Shown here: positions 1-9,127 of the stretch, in pieces
Layout of the letters: every line of letters begins with the position of its first letter
How positions within the stretch are numbered: position 1 is the stretch's first letter
Origin: Methanosarcina barkeri 3
Lineage (GTDB): Archaea; Halobacteriota; Methanosarcinia; Methanosarcinales; Methanosarcinaceae
Length of the DNA stretch: 64,000 nucleotides
Direction: 5' to 3'
Assembly: GCF_000970305.1 (NCBI RefSeq)
Contig: NZ_CP009517.1
Location: forward strand, 3,906,001-3,970,000
Notes under the pieces: generated by a model
What the model saw: the letters and a program-made list of their open reading frames with translations, nothing else
Database searches by the model: none
What the model was told of the DNA's origin: nothing
Translations under genes and position numbers: made by a program

Positions 1-3
1 CAT
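1..3 (-). CDS. start codon of the next cdh gene (probably cdhC), cut by window edge
   Basis: The first three bases read ATG on the minus strand. A strong ribosome-binding site (AGGAGG) lies about 10 bases upstream, in the gap after cdhB. In methanosarcinal Cdh operons the order is cdhA-cdhB-cdhC-cdhD-cdhE, so the gene that starts here is probably cdhC, the acetyl-CoA synthase beta subunit. Only the start codon is inside the window; the identity is inferred from gene order. Confidence 0.5.
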
Positions 4-27
4 TATATTTCGCCTCCTAAATCCAAA

Positions 28-540
28 TTATAATGCATTAATAAGTTCATCCAGGGCAGCATAGTGGTCTGCCTTACTAAGGTTTCCGAAAGACATCGTT
101 GCGTTCTGGATATAGTTTCTGTCAATTGCAATTGATTTCATATCGCTGAAGTTTTTAGTTCCGGACAGTACCTGGTTGATGTAGTATTTTATGTGTCCCA
201 AGACAATGAGGGTATCATAGGTCCCATTGCCATCAAGTCCAGGCCAGTTCTTGTCTATTACATAAAAGCCCAGCTGGTGCAGGTTAATGTACTTTGCATC
301 TACATCCTTGTCAACAAAACCAGGCATAGAGCTACCGGTGGCTGCAATTGGGATATTTTTTGCTTTTGCAATCTTCACTGCCCTATCAAGAAGTTCCGGG
401 TCAAGCGCTTTGGTCCCAACCACAAGAAGTGGCCTCTTTGCTTTTCCAATCAGTTTAGCTGCGATCTCGGGAGTTGTTGCTTTTGCAGTTGTTACTCCGT
501 AGCTGGTGAAGAGCTTGGTGTTTTTGGTAGTGTCTACCAT
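28..540 (-). CDS. cdhB: acetyl-CoA decarbonylase/synthase complex, epsilon subunit
   Basis: This 170-aa protein is the small epsilon subunit that binds the CODH alpha subunit in the ACDS complex, which cleaves or makes acetyl-CoA in aceticlastic methanogenesis and carbon fixation. The sequence has the family's Rossmann-like core with RPLLVVG near the N-terminus and the segment [12 protein letters not shown] near residue 120. I chose the ATG at 540, giving MVDTTKN, rather than an in-frame start six codons upstream that would overlap the end of cdhA; a GGGGG purine run lies just before it. It follows cdhA by 2 bases, so the two are translationally linked. Length and position fit the family closely. 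Confidence 0.95.
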   Translation of the reverse strand: MVDTTKNTKLFTSYGVTTAKATTPEIAAKLIGKAKRPLLVVGTKALDPELLDRAVKIAKAKNIPIAATGSSMPGFVDKDVDAKYINLHQLGFYVIDKNWPGLDGNGTYDTLIVLGHIKYYINQVLSGTKNFSDMKSIAIDRNYIQNATMSFGNLSKADHYAALDELINAL

Positions 541-542
541 TT

Positions 543-2966
543 TCAGGCCCCCTTGCAAAGTCTCTTAAGGTTAGTTGGCTGTGCTGAGACATCGAACTTG
601 ATCTTCGGACCGGAGATAATCTTCCTTCGCTTCCAGTCAATTTCCCAGCCGTGCTCTGATTCCAGTCTCTTGAGGAGCTCTTCACGCTTGGCAAGCGGGA
701 GGTCAGCCTCGCTTCTGACGAACTTCCACCAGTCATCGGGTTCCACACCGAGGTACTTCTTGGAAAGCTCCATCCAGTGGGTGAGCTTGATGGATCTACC
801 CATGTTGTTATCTGACGGGCGGATGCAAGCCTTTGCCATCATCGGGAGTGCTTCTTGCCAGGTTTCTGCAGTTGTCAGCAGGAATTCCGGTGCTGGTGGG
901 ATGTTCATCTCTGAGCCGTCTCTTGCATCATAGACTTTCCACTTGGACTCGTCATAGTTTTTGGCAATCAGAGCTCTCCTATACTTGGAACCGTGGGGGC
1001 CGAGCACTGCAGGGATACCATAGATATTACATCCGGTACCTATTGAAGCAGCCTTCTGTGAGTATCCACCCCAGGCAAGTCCGCATGCACCTACACGGTT
1101 GAGAGTATAGTCCGCAATTTCAGCAAGGTTTCCTGCCAGGTTTCTCTGAGCAAAGATTCCGGCAACTTTCTCGGCAGCCCCACTGATGTGTGCGTTGGAC
1201 ACACAGGAACCAGTGTTAAGCAGTCCGCCGCCTGCGAATGTACCTGGGTACCTTTCGTAAAGTGTTTTGCCTTCTTCGTCCTTGTACATACCGATGTCCA
1301 TTGCAGAACAACCGCTTACAGCCAGGAGGTAGTTTCTCTTCAGGAACTCTTCGGCAATCAGGTAGACATCTTTAGTACCGCTCGGGTAATTCGGGCATCC
1401 GATAATAGCGATGATACCAGGAGTAGTTCCCATAACAAGGTTCAGGCCTTCTTTCCTGATTTCTGCGTCACTTGCCTGTCCTCTGCCCGCTCTAACCAAT
1501 CCTTTCTCTTCGCTGATAGCTTTCTGTGCAGCTTTCTCAATTACATTTAAGATTGGGATATCCTTCTTACAGACCTGTTCGCAGCGGCGGCACCCGATAC
1601 AGACATCGTGGATAGCTTCAAGGTACTCGTAGCTTCCTTTTGCTGCATATTCCATGGCTTCTGGAATATCCTGCTCTTCTGGGCATGCAAGCAAGCATTC
1701 TCCACACTTGGCACATTTGTCGATATATGCTTTGAATTCCTCATCAGTCGGAATTGCTGTTATGCCTTCTGCATCGCGGATTGGAGCCATTACTTCGGCA
1801 ATCTTCGGGACAAGTTCTCCAAGCTTGTCATAGTCCAGCATTACACAACCAGGAATTGCCCCTGACTTGATTTCCTCAACTATTGAATCTACATCTGCGT
1901 CTGTACGGTCTGGCAAGCCCATCAGAATTTTTTCGTTAGAAGCGATCACAGGGATCTTGAGTTTCTGGGACTCGGATAAAACATCACCACGGACGCACTG
2001 TTCGTCGACAACAATAACATCAGGCATTCCGGAGCGGATAACCTTCAGTTCTTTTGCTAGCGACCCAACGATCTTGGCGTATGGGACTCTCTTGTCAGCC
2101 TCTTTGTACCTGGTCATATCGAATGCGGTACAGCAAAGGCCGGCAATTTCCATCTTGTCGACCAGATTGTTGTCTTCCATGTAGTCCATAATATAGGTTA
2201 CACCGGCAACGTTGTGTCCGATTGCAACAATAAGTGGCTTGGACTTGTCTATGGTTCCCATACCGATTTCAATAAGTGGAGCTTCAGGATCAGCTTTCGG
2301 GAAGTCATATGCTGAGATCTGAGCAATATCGGAAATCTCCATACCGACGTGGTCAAGACTGCCGCTGAAAAGGGCTTTTGAATCGTAGTCAATTTCTGCG
2401 CTTTCCTGTCCTGCGTGAATGGTTGCAAGAAGTTGAGTGAGCTGTTCCTCAACGTACTCCATTGGGGCTCTGCATTCTCCAAGGGTCTTCGGGCTGTATC
2501 CTGTACAGATTGTGACGTTTGGAGTCAGGACATTAGATTCTCCGAGGTTGATAGGATAGTCTTCACCAAAGACTTCTATTACATGATCAAGCAGGTGGCG
2601 ACCGTGAGCAGCGTGGCATGCAGTACCTGTAATTACACGGAGGAAAAATTCCCTTCCTGTTTGGCCTGCCATGTCAATACCACAGGCACCTCTCTTGTTT
2701 CCAGATAGGTCACATGGTCCATAAGTACAGTAGCAGCACTGGTCACACATGGGGGTCAAGACAGGCTCATAGCGTTTGAGCAGGAGTAAGTTCCAGTCAT
2801 TTCTATAAGCTGCCATGCTTGCAAGAGGAGTCGGGCCCATTGGTCCTAGCTCTTTTTCTTCTGCTTCTTTGGCAACCTCCTTTGCTGCTCCTACAATATT
2901 ATTGATAGTGATCTGAACGGATTCTAGATCTTCTATAGAAAAACTCCCGGTAGTTAATTTACTCAT
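543..2966 (-). CDS. cdhA: acetyl-CoA decarbonylase/synthase complex, alpha subunit (CO dehydrogenase)
   Basis: This 807-aa nickel-iron CO dehydrogenase subunit interconverts CO and CO2 for acetyl-CoA cleavage or synthesis in the cytoplasm. Near residues 74-94 it has the Cys-rich block [12 protein letters not shown]...GACG that holds the B and D clusters. In the middle it has two ferredoxin-type 4Fe-4S motifs, [12 protein letters not shown] and [12 protein letters not shown], typical of archaeal CdhA. C-terminal cysteines for the Ni-Fe C-cluster appear in [25 protein letters not shown] and GACGLAWGG. The start has a textbook Shine-Dalgarno (TAGGAGGT) ten bases upstream. cdhB follows at a 2-base gap. 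Upstream lie about 200 bases of untranslated sequence and then a triplicated structured element (3164-4100). A regulatory long 5' leader for methanosarcinal cdhA is reported in the literature, to my recollection. Confidence 0.97.
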   Translation of the reverse strand: MSKLTTGSFSIEDLESVQITINNIVGAAKEVAKEAEEKELGPMGPTPLASMAAYRNDWNLLLLKRYEPVLTPMCDQCCYCTYGPCDLSGNKRGACGIDMAGQTGREFFLRVITGTACHAAHGRHLLDHVIEVFGEDYPINLGESNVLTPNVTICTGYSPKTLGECRAPMEYVEEQLTQLLATIHAGQESAEIDYDSKALFSGSLDHVGMEISDIAQISAYDFPKADPEAPLIEIGMGTIDKSKPLIVAIGHNVAGVTYIMDYMEDNNLVDKMEIAGLCCTAFDMTRYKEADKRVPYAKIVGSLAKELKVIRSGMPDVIVVDEQCVRGDVLSESQKLKIPVIASNEKILMGLPDRTDADVDSIVEEIKSGAIPGCVMLDYDKLGELVPKIAEVMAPIRDAEGITAIPTDEEFKAYIDKCAKCGECLLACPEEQDIPEAMEYAAKGSYEYLEAIHDVCIGCRRCEQVCKKDIPILNVIEKAAQKAISEEKGLVRAGRGQASDAEIRKEGLNLVMGTTPGIIAIIGCPNYPSGTKDVYLIAEEFLKRNYLLAVSGCSAMDIGMYKDEEGKTLYERYPGTFAGGGLLNTGSCVSNAHISGAAEKVAGIFAQRNLAGNLAEIADYTLNRVGACGLAWGGYSQKAASIGTGCNIYGIPAVLGPHGSKYRRALIAKNYDESKWKVYDARDGSEMNIPPAPEFLLTTAETWQEALPMMAKACIRPSDNNMGRSIKLTHWMELSKKYLGVEPDDWWKFVRSEADLPLAKREELLKRLESEHGWEIDWKRRKIISGPKIKFDVSAQPTNLKRLCKGA

Positions 2967-3163
2967 TTTAGCTTTACCTCCTAAATACGTTTAAAGTCGC
3001 TTTGCAGACGATTGCGTTTACAATATTTAGCATACAGATAATGATTATCCAATTATTGGTGTCTGCTTGAAAGTTCCAGCTATTTAAATGACATTTTTAG
3101 TAGGTCGTTTTTAACTTTTTATAGAATTTACACACTCACAAAACAAAATCAAGTACAGTAAAT

Positions 3164-3460
3164 TAAGCAGTTAAAACTTGAATTTTTAGAGAGTTGGAAG
3201 TTCACTGCTTTTATTTTAGACATCAAGTGAGTAAGTTCTATAATGGGAAGCGTTGTGATCTCAGAATAAAAGAGATCCTGGAGACTATCCGAAAAGTTCT
3301 ATGCATGTTGTAAATTTACAATTAGACAATTAGTGTTCATTATCCGGAATCCGTTCACTTATGATCTGCCGATTGTAGAAGTTACAGTAGGTCACAGCAC
3401 TTTTCAGATAAACTCTTAAATTACACATAAGCGACGTGTTATAAATAGCTTCCATTTTTG
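3164..3460 (-). promoter_or_regulatory. cdhA leader/promoter element, repeat copy 1
   Basis: This is the cdhA-proximal member of three tandem copies with a 322-base period. Read on the minus strand it begins with a purine-rich element followed by TATTTATA (3440-3447), a plausible BRE/TATA pair. A long-range helix then pairs TATCTGAAAAGT (3398-3409) with ACTTTTCGGATA (3286-3297). Within and after it are a GATCTC/GAGATC hairpin (about 3257-3276) and a 3' hairpin AGCAGT/ACTGCT (3166-3210). After that hairpin the U-run is weak in this copy, so transcription could continue into cdhA about 200 bases downstream. The strand is inferred from promoter shape and the neighbouring gene. Confidence 0.6.
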
Positions 3461-3485
3461 TTCGGTATAAATATAAAAATAAAAA

Positions 3486-3781
3486 TAAGCGTTAAAATAT
3501 GAACTTGTAGAGAGTTGGAAGTTCACTGCTTTTATTTTAGACATCAAGTGAGTAAGTTCTATAATGGGAAGCGTTGTGATCTCAGATAATAAAAGAGATC
3601 CTGGAGACTATCCAAAAAGTCCTACGCATGCTGTATAATTTACAACTGGGCAATTGGCGGTTATTATCCGGGATCATTCATTTGGGATCGGCCGATTGTA
3701 AAAGGTATAGTAGTCACAGCACTTTTCAGATAAACGTATAAATTACACATACGCGCGCAGTATAAATAGTTTCCATTTTTG
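3486..3781 (-). ncRNA. structured repeat copy 2, candidate stand-alone leader-like RNA
   Basis: This second copy of the cdhA leader element is roughly 85 percent identical to copy 1 by eye. The helices GATCTC/GAGATC and AAAAGT/ACTTTT are kept while the loops vary. On the minus strand its 3' hairpin is followed by a long U-rich tract (3462-3485), which looks like an archaeal transcription terminator and is much stronger than in copy 1. A TATTTATA box precedes it on the minus strand (about 3760-3768). It could make a small RNA that ends before copy 1. No protein-coding frame is conserved between the copies. Confidence 0.45.
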
Positions 3782-3807
3782 ATCGATTAAAATATAAAAT
3801 AAAAAAG

Positions 3808-4100
3808 TAAGCAGTTAACTCTTTGATTATTAAGGAGTTGAGAGTCCACTGCCTTATAAAGATTTCAAGTGGGCAAGTTATTAAATGGTAAATATTGTGA
3901 TCTCAGAATAAAAGAGATCTTAGAGATTACCCGAAAAGTCCACGCATGTTGTATAATTACAACTGGACAATTAGTGTTTATTATCCGGAATCCGTTCATT
4001 GTGATCGCTGATTGTAGAAATTACAGTAGGTCACAGCACTTTTCAGATAACCTCTAAATTACACATAAGCGACGTGGTATATATAGTTTTCATTTCTGTT
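3808..4100 (-). ncRNA. structured repeat copy 3, candidate stand-alone leader-like RNA
   Basis: This third copy of the element is the most diverged. The 3' hairpin arms change from AACTT/AAGTT in copy 1 to ACTC/GAGT here, consistent with compensatory change in a folded RNA. The GATCTC/GAGATC hairpin and the long closing helix are kept. On the minus strand the 3' hairpin is followed by a T-rich run (3782-3807), a probable terminator. A TATATATA box (about 4078-4085) lies at its upstream end. Confidence 0.45.
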
Positions 4101-4104
4101 TAGA

Positions 4105-4843
4105 TTAAATATAAAAACAAAAGTCCATAGTATAATAAATTCTATATAAACTCATAAGAACCGTCAATCTATGGTAGATCGTAAAAAACAGCATTATGCA
4201 CTTATTTTTCATAAGGGTAGTACATTAAATAACTGAATAAGATGTAAAAAGAAAGTACATTAAATAACTGAATAAGATGTAAAAAGAAAGTACATTAATT
4301 AGCAGGATTTTTACGTTAAATCAGATGTAAGAGGTAGAAAACAACCTCAGGATTAAAAAACATATGATATAAAGATATTAAGTAAACGTCGCAGTTGTAA
4401 TCGAGTTTATACAATTAGGAACTTACAGCTATTGTATTTGTACTTAAAACGCAGAGTTGTAAAAATGAATTTAGAGTTTATTAATTTATCAAGAGTTAAA
4501 GGTTGTAGCGTTAGTTATATATAATACTACACATTTGCGTATTTTGACGATCAACTAAATAAAGTGAAGTGTCAAAAGTCACGAAAACTGTCCAAGTTAT
4601 GGTTTCGGTCTAATTAAATCTAAGAATTAATTTTGGAAGTATGTTGCCATTGATTGACGATAGTTTGTATTTTAAGAGTAATTTGTGTTTAAGAGTAATC
4701 TGTGTTTAAGGGTAGTCTATGTTTTAAGAGTAGTTGATATTCACTCTAGTCCTTTAATGACGATGTTATGGTCAATACTTAAAACGATTTAATGAAATAT
4801 ATCGATCGATAGATATTTATTACGTGTCACATAGTGTAGTCTG
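4105..4843. other. non-coding AT-rich stretch with two tandem repeats
   Basis: No gene is supported here. It contains a 35-base direct repeat (tacattaaataactgaataa...) present about two and a half times at 4216-4300. A decaying repeat of about 18 bases, based on TTTAAGAGTAATTTGTG, occurs four times at 4665-4742. The DUF134 gene starts at 4844. Confidence 0.6.
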
Positions 4844-5344
4844 ATGGTCAATAGAGTTAAGCGCAGGATATCTTGTTTTCCAAAGGCCACCTATTATAAA
4901 CCCAGAGAGATCCCTCTTTGCTGTCTGGAGATCACCAACCTATCCATAGAAGAGATTGAGGCTATTCGTCTTTGCGACCTTCTTAAGATAGAGCAGAATG
5001 AGGCTGCTGACAGGATGGGAGTATCACGGAAAACTTTCTGGAGTGACCTCCAAAAGGCACGACAGAAGGTGGCTGATGCTCTTGTCAACGGAAAAGCGAT
5101 CGAGATTTCCGGAGGAGAATATGTTAGTACTGGTGAATGCAAGGTCGATTATATCTGTAAAGAGTGTGATCATATATGGGAACCAGAAGACAAACAGAAT
5201 CGGCCCACAAGCTGTCCGAACTGTGGTTCCAATCTAATTTTCCGACTCGGTGGCGATGGAAGAGGAATGAGGTTTATTGAGAATAATTATTGTTGCCCTA
5301 AAAAAAAGGAAAGCAGTAGAGACACCGGTGAAGTAAGCAAATAA
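4844..5344 (+). CDS. DUF134-family predicted DNA-binding protein with C-terminal zinc ribbon
   Basis: This 166-aa protein has the DUF134 (UPF0251) N-terminal region. It opens with a basic segment (RVKRRISCFP), continues with SIEEIEAIRLCDLLKIEQNEAA, and has a sigma-like helix-turn-helix at about residues 50-75 (AADRMGVSRKTFWSDLQ). The C-terminal half has a rubredoxin-like zinc ribbon with CKEC and CPNC (about residues 104-127). DUF134 proteins are predicted transcription regulators in archaea and bacteria; no target is known from the sequence. It stands alone, with more than 700 bases of non-coding DNA on its upstream side. The ATG at 4844 is the first in-frame start. Confidence 0.85.
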   Translation: MVNRVKRRISCFPKATYYKPREIPLCCLEITNLSIEEIEAIRLCDLLKIEQNEAADRMGVSRKTFWSDLQKARQKVADALVNGKAIEISGGEYVSTGECKVDYICKECDHIWEPEDKQNRPTSCPNCGSNLIFRLGGDGRGMRFIENNYCCPKKKESSRDTGEVSK

Positions 5345-5568
5345 AATGACAGTAAAATTGGACTTTGAAATCAACACTGATCAATGAGTTATCCATAAAA
5401 TACTAAGTGGACATAGATAAAAACAAATTGAAGCTGCCTACATTCGTCTGCATTGCTGTGGTGGAATAAGGGAATGGAGAAAACAATCTCCCTTTTATGG
5501 AGGGAGAACTAAAGAAATACTTTTTAGTAAGGGACTTCTACCCCGCCTAAGTGTTGAATTACAGAAAA

Positions 5569-5703
5569 TCAACCACGCTGCCTTAGGTTAACAGTGAATC
5601 TCTTTGCAACAGTTATTTTTATCCCGAGTACTACTAGCGCAATTAAAAGCAAAAGACCGAGAAAGATGGTAACCACAGCGTAGAATGTGTACAAAATCAA
5701 CAT
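5569..5703 (-). CDS. small single-pass membrane protein (44 aa)
   Basis: A 44-codon reading frame begins with MLILYTFYAVV. It is almost entirely one transmembrane helix (about residues 3-29) followed by a basic tail ending NLRQRG. An AAAGG lies immediately before the ATG. It starts 13 bases after the stop of the upstream minus-strand gene (5717-5974), so the two look like one transcript. I do not recognise a family. The charge pattern suggests the C-terminus faces the cytoplasm. A short hydrophobic frame can arise by chance in AT-rich DNA, but the spacing and charge asymmetry favour a real gene. Confidence 0.45.
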   Translation of the reverse strand: MLILYTFYAVVTIFLGLLLLIALVVLGIKITVAKRFTVNLRQRG

Positions 5704-5716
5704 CCTTTATAATAAC

Positions 5717-5974
5717 TTAATATTCACTGGTTTCTTCGGGGTGTGCAGTGAAAGGGAATGCTTCAGCCCATCCAAACCCACCAGGAATAAAGATATGGAA
5801 CGTTTCCCTTCTTTCCCCTTTCTCGATTTCCAGCTTTTCATTATGACCCAGATTTGTTTCAAAACCCTCTTTAGGTTCCTCGAAATCCTTGATATCTTCA
5901 AGGTCAAGTACTCCACTGGTGCAGTACAACATTTGAACGTTATCTAAAATCCATCTCTTACTCACTGATACCAT
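5717..5974 (-). CDS. small acidic hypothetical protein
   Basis: This 85-aa protein is unrecognised. The sequence has a basic N-terminus (VSKRWILDN), an acidic and lysine-rich middle, and a C-terminal segment HIFIPGGFGWAEAFPF with many aromatic residues. A GGTGG ribosome-binding site sits 5 bases before the ATG. The next gene on the same strand, a 44-aa membrane protein, follows after 13 bases. An overlapping plus-strand frame covers the same bases but lacks a good ribosome-binding site. Confidence 0.45.
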   Translation of the reverse strand: MVSVSKRWILDNVQMLYCTSGVLDLEDIKDFEEPKEGFETNLGHNEKLEIEKGERRETFHIFIPGGFGWAEAFPFTAHPEETSEY

Positions 5975-6236
5975 AATCCCACCACTCTACTGTTTAACTT
6001 TTAAACCGTTAAAATGTCCCTTGATTTTCCAGATACCGAGAATGCATGGAGCACTTCGGTAATAATAAATCGTTTCTATTCTCTATTTAACGTTTAAGGA
6101 TCCAAAAATATAATGAAATTCAACTCCTGCATATACACATAGTTATCAGACTCTTCAGATAAAACTCAGACATTTAATATGGTTTGTTGCAAAAAATAAT
6201 CCTGCAGTTTCGCTCAATTACAAAAGAAAATGTGTT

Positions 6237-6345
6237 AGCATCTTATCTATGTGTCACATGTCCTGTAGAGGAAAATCTACTAAAAAGAGACAGACCTGCC
6301 TGATAAACTATTACCTTTGAATACAGAATAATTTTACAAAAATCA
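6237..6345. repeat. conserved ~100-base intergenic element, copy A
   Basis: This stretch closely resembles 9128-9235. Shared blocks are AGCATCT(T/A)ATCT, the hairpin GTAGA...TCTAC, and CCTGATAAACTATTAC. The palindrome before the hairpin differs between copies (ATGTGTCACAT here, GGCACGTGCC in copy B) but stays self-complementary, as expected for a folded RNA or a protein-binding site. No coding frame is shared. Function unknown. Confidence 0.5.
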
Positions 6346-6776
6346 GGCAAGAGCTACCAGAGAGCAGGTAAGAAAATGCGGTGATCCAGGTTACTGCCGA
6401 TAACCAAACTATTGGATGAGAAATTGTCAGTAAGATAGTTACTGAATAATAATTATCAATAGTTTTTTATACTTATAGTTCTATGTAAATCCAGCGGGTC
6501 GACCAGTCTACTTGTTAGAAGAAAAAATTTCCTCCTTTAAATTCCCTAACTAGTAATAATAAACACCACCAATAATATCCCTAATTTGTCGGCCTGTCAA
6601 TCCTCCTTTTTTGAAATTAAAGTTAAAAATGTTTTCATTTGGAAAATGGCTTCGTTTTTATCTGAACATCTTGCTATGTCTCTAGTTTCAAAAGGTTGCT
6701 TATATTATACTGTAATCTTCTACCTGATTTGTTGGAAAATGCGATAATTTCAAAACAGTAGGATAATTTCAAAGCA

Positions 6777-6872
6777 TTATCTACCTAGAAGTAAAACACT
6801 AATAATAAAAATTATGAAACCGAGAGCTATAAAATATATAATCACTTTAACTAACTTTTCCGTAATTAACAC
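6777..6872 (-). CDS. possible 31-aa membrane microprotein
   Basis: A GTG-initiated frame encodes a basic N-terminus (TEKLVKV) and one hydrophobic helix ending VLLLGR. The ribosome-binding site is weak. It may be real or a chance AT-rich frame. It is listed because it resembles the other single-helix microproteins of this window (5569-5703, 20557-20673) in size and layout. Confidence 0.22.
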   Translation of the reverse strand: MLITEKLVKVIIYFIALGFIIFIISVLLLGR

Positions 6873-7219
6873 TTCTTTAGAGTTTATTATAGTTCAATTT
6901 ACAAACACGAAAGCGTTTCTTTGATGATTCGATTTGTTGCTTTCCTAGAATTTACTTTAATTTATTATTTACTTGAATAAGTTTATGCCATTGACCAATA
7001 TACTGGTATATATAACAACACAAAATATTATAAACATTTAGTATAACTAATTAATCGAATGGTACTATCAATCTACAAGGGCTGGGTATTTTATAAGTTC
7101 AATAGTAGTTGGAGAATTTTATAATCCTGAAAAATAATCATTCTTTATATCATAAAAGCTTGAACAAATAAAGTTGCGCTAGCGTTCTGGTTTTAATGGC
7201 TACTATAGTTCGATTATTT

Positions 7220-7345
7220 TCACTTGGTGGTATGCTTCTTTTTCTTCCTGATTTCCCTCATTTCAACATAGCTTTTGATTACATCGGAAGTTGTTCCAGA
7301 ATCAAACTCAAAACAGTACCTTTCACCAATCTCAAAGCATAAGGT
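7220..7345 (-). pseudogene. remnant of IS200/IS605-type TnpA transposase
   Basis: A short minus-strand frame reads CFEIGERYCFEFDSGTTSDV followed by IKSYVEMREI and a lysine tail. FEIGERY-FEFD resembles the middle of TnpA (Y1) transposases and GTTSDVIKSYV resembles their C-terminus. The catalytic HUH part that should lie between them is missing. This looks like an internally deleted fragment. Assigned by eye from family resemblance only. Confidence 0.35.
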
Positions 7346-7432
7346 TTTCAAAAAGCTAATGATTCAAATTTCAACGACGAAAACTGGTACAGACAATATT
7401 TCTTATATTCATAGAATGCTGATTAATAGTGA

Positions 7433-7495
7433 AATATGAATATAAATATGAATATGAATATAAATATGAATATGAATATAAATATGAATATAATA
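7433..7495. repeat. AT-rich microsatellite
   Basis: Short units ATGAATATAAAT and ATGAAT alternate across about 60 bases directly before the methyltransferase gene. It lies where the promoter and ribosome-binding site should be, so length changes could affect expression. That effect is inference. Confidence 0.8.
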
Positions 7496-7509
7496 ATTGA
7501 GTTGAAAAA

Positions 7510-8316
7510 GTGGGATACGATTCAACATTGTTTTATGGCACTTATGAATATTATGCAAAATATAGGCCAAATGTTCCAGAAGAAGCAGTCCAAATAATTG
7601 TTGAACAGTTTGATATTAAACCGGTAGATAGAATTTTGGATATCGGATGTGGTACTTGCCAAATGGCAATTGCTATGGATGGTAAATGCAATGAAATGGT
7701 TTGTTTGGATTCAGACCTGGAGATGTTAAAGCAAGCCAAAAAAGAAATGGAAAGAATGAATTTAAAGCAAAAGATTATTTTAGTAAATTGTTATGCTGAA
7801 GATTTAATGAAGAGAAAAAATGGATTAGGAATTTTCAAACTTGCAACTATTTGTAGAGCTTTTCATTGGATGGATCAAAATAAAGTGCTAACAGATCTTG
7901 ATAGCCTTATTAGCGAGGATGGCGGAATAGCTATTATTAGTGATGGAAGTTTTTGGACTGGCGAAGAAGAATGGCAACATGCAGTTAAAAAGGTTGTTCA
8001 AAAATATTTGGGCGAGGAACGCCGTGCTGGAAAAGGAATCTTCAAAGAATCGCCTGAGCCGTGGGAGAATATAATTAGTCGTTCAGCTTTTAGTGTTGTT
8101 GAATCAAAGGAAATCGAAATTGTTCGAACCTGGACTGTTGAGAGTATCATAGGGTGGTTATTTTCCAGTTCCTTTGCCTCACCTAAATATTTTGGTAATC
8201 GAATTAAAACATTTAAAAAAGATATTAATGAAACCCTTTTGTCTATTAATCCTGGCGGAATTTTTAATGAACATGATTATTTTAACCTTATTTTAGCATC
8301 AAGACCGAGGAAATAA
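7510..8316 (+). CDS. class I SAM-dependent methyltransferase
   Basis: This 268-aa protein has the SAM-binding glycine loop ILDIGCGTC at about residues 42-50, the acidic loop VCLDSD (about 65-70), and a post-motif block AFHWMDQNKVL near residue 118. The AFHWMD block is typical of type-11 methyltransferases that act on small molecules. The frame opens after a stop at 7498, and GTG at 7510 is the only close start; no good ribosome-binding site is visible because a microsatellite precedes it. It stands alone and the substrate cannot be told from the sequence. It does not share the R-x-[VL]-x-W-T signature of the four methyltransferases at 39-56 kb. Confidence 0.8.
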   Translation: MGYDSTLFYGTYEYYAKYRPNVPEEAVQIIVEQFDIKPVDRILDIGCGTCQMAIAMDGKCNEMVCLDSDLEMLKQAKKEMERMNLKQKIILVNCYAEDLMKRKNGLGIFKLATICRAFHWMDQNKVLTDLDSLISEDGGIAIISDGSFWTGEEEWQHAVKKVVQKYLGEERRAGKGIFKESPEPWENIISRSAFSVVESKEIEIVRTWTVESIIGWLFSSSFASPKYFGNRIKTFKKDINETLLSINPGGIFNEHDYFNLILASRPRK

Positions 8317-8573
8317 TATGGAAAATTTATATTATCCATAAATTAGTTTCCAATGAAAAAAATTATGAAAGGCGTTTACTGAAATAATAGAGATTTACTA
8401 AACTCTCATTCGACTGATAAGTTTCTACACTTTCCATAATCTGTCTCACCCATCAGTCACTCCTCTGTAGAGCTCAAGATCGACAGTTGGAAAAAATTAT
8501 ATACGTTTGTGCTGTAGGACTCTTGCAGAAATTTACCATAGTGATTAATGAATTTCTGAAGGAGAAAATAACA

Positions 8574-9041
8574 ATGACTATGAACGCAACTGTGACAAGT
8601 TCCGTAGTGGGTTCTCAAACCCGAGAAAGACAACTTCTGATGGATGTTCTCGTGCATTTGCAAGATATAGGAGATTTAGCCTTCCATGAAGATGAATTTG
8701 CAGGCACACGTGGCCAGAGTAGACGTTTAGAAGGATTTCAACTTTCATTCAATCCCCGACTGGATGGCCTGAGCATGCAATACATGGCACACCTGGAAGA
8801 CATTGGAGATGTCCCGTGGGTATCAGAAGGACAGTTTATAGGCACACGCGGACAGAGTAGGCGACTTGAAGGGTTTGCAATTAAATTAACCGGAAAGCAT
8901 GCTTCTGAATTCACTGTAAAATATATGGCTCACCTTCAGGGCACCGGAGATACAAGCTGGTTTAGTGATGGGGAGTTTTGTGGTACACGCGGTCAGAGTA
9001 GACGTGTTGAAGGGATTTGCGTAAAAGTAGTTAAAAAATAA
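8574..9041 (+). CDS. ChW-repeat protein (three clostridial hydrophobic-W-type repeats)
   Basis: This 155-aa protein consists of a short Thr/Ser-rich start and three repeats of about 45 residues. Each repeat has the pattern (H)L(Q/E)(D/G)(I/T)GD followed by GTRGQSRR(L/V)EG. This GTrGQSrRlEg block is the hallmark of ChW repeats, best known from secreted Clostridium proteins. There is no obvious signal peptide, so it may be cytoplasmic here. I chose the ATG at 8574 because AAGGAG lies 8 bases upstream; an in-frame ATG at 8487 lacks a site. A strong terminator follows at 9081. The repeats keep clear identity, which suggests recent duplication or structural constraint. Gene transfer from bacteria is likely, by inference. 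Confidence 0.75.
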   Translation: MTMNATVTSSVVGSQTRERQLLMDVLVHLQDIGDLAFHEDEFAGTRGQSRRLEGFQLSFNPRLDGLSMQYMAHLEDIGDVPWVSEGQFIGTRGQSRRLEGFAIKLTGKHASEFTVKYMAHLQGTGDTSWFSDGEFCGTRGQSRRVEGICVKVVKK

Positions 9042-9080
9042 TTAAATTAGTGTGAAGTGAGATTAACTCTTTCTTTTTCC

Positions 9081-9116
9081 ATGTATAGGTTTTTTAATAA
9101 AGCCTATACATTTTTC
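9081..9116 (+). terminator. stem-loop terminator after ChW gene
   Basis: ATGTATAGG (9081-9089) pairs perfectly with CCTATACAT (9103-9111) across a 13-base AT loop and is followed by a T run. It sits 40 bases after the ChW stop codon. Confidence 0.75.
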
Positions 9117-9127
9117 CCAAGTAGGTG

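Noticed and set aside
3869-4057. 62-codon plus-strand frame inside repeat copy 3
   Set aside because: The frame is not conserved in the other two copies, whereas the hairpins are; the region looks like RNA.
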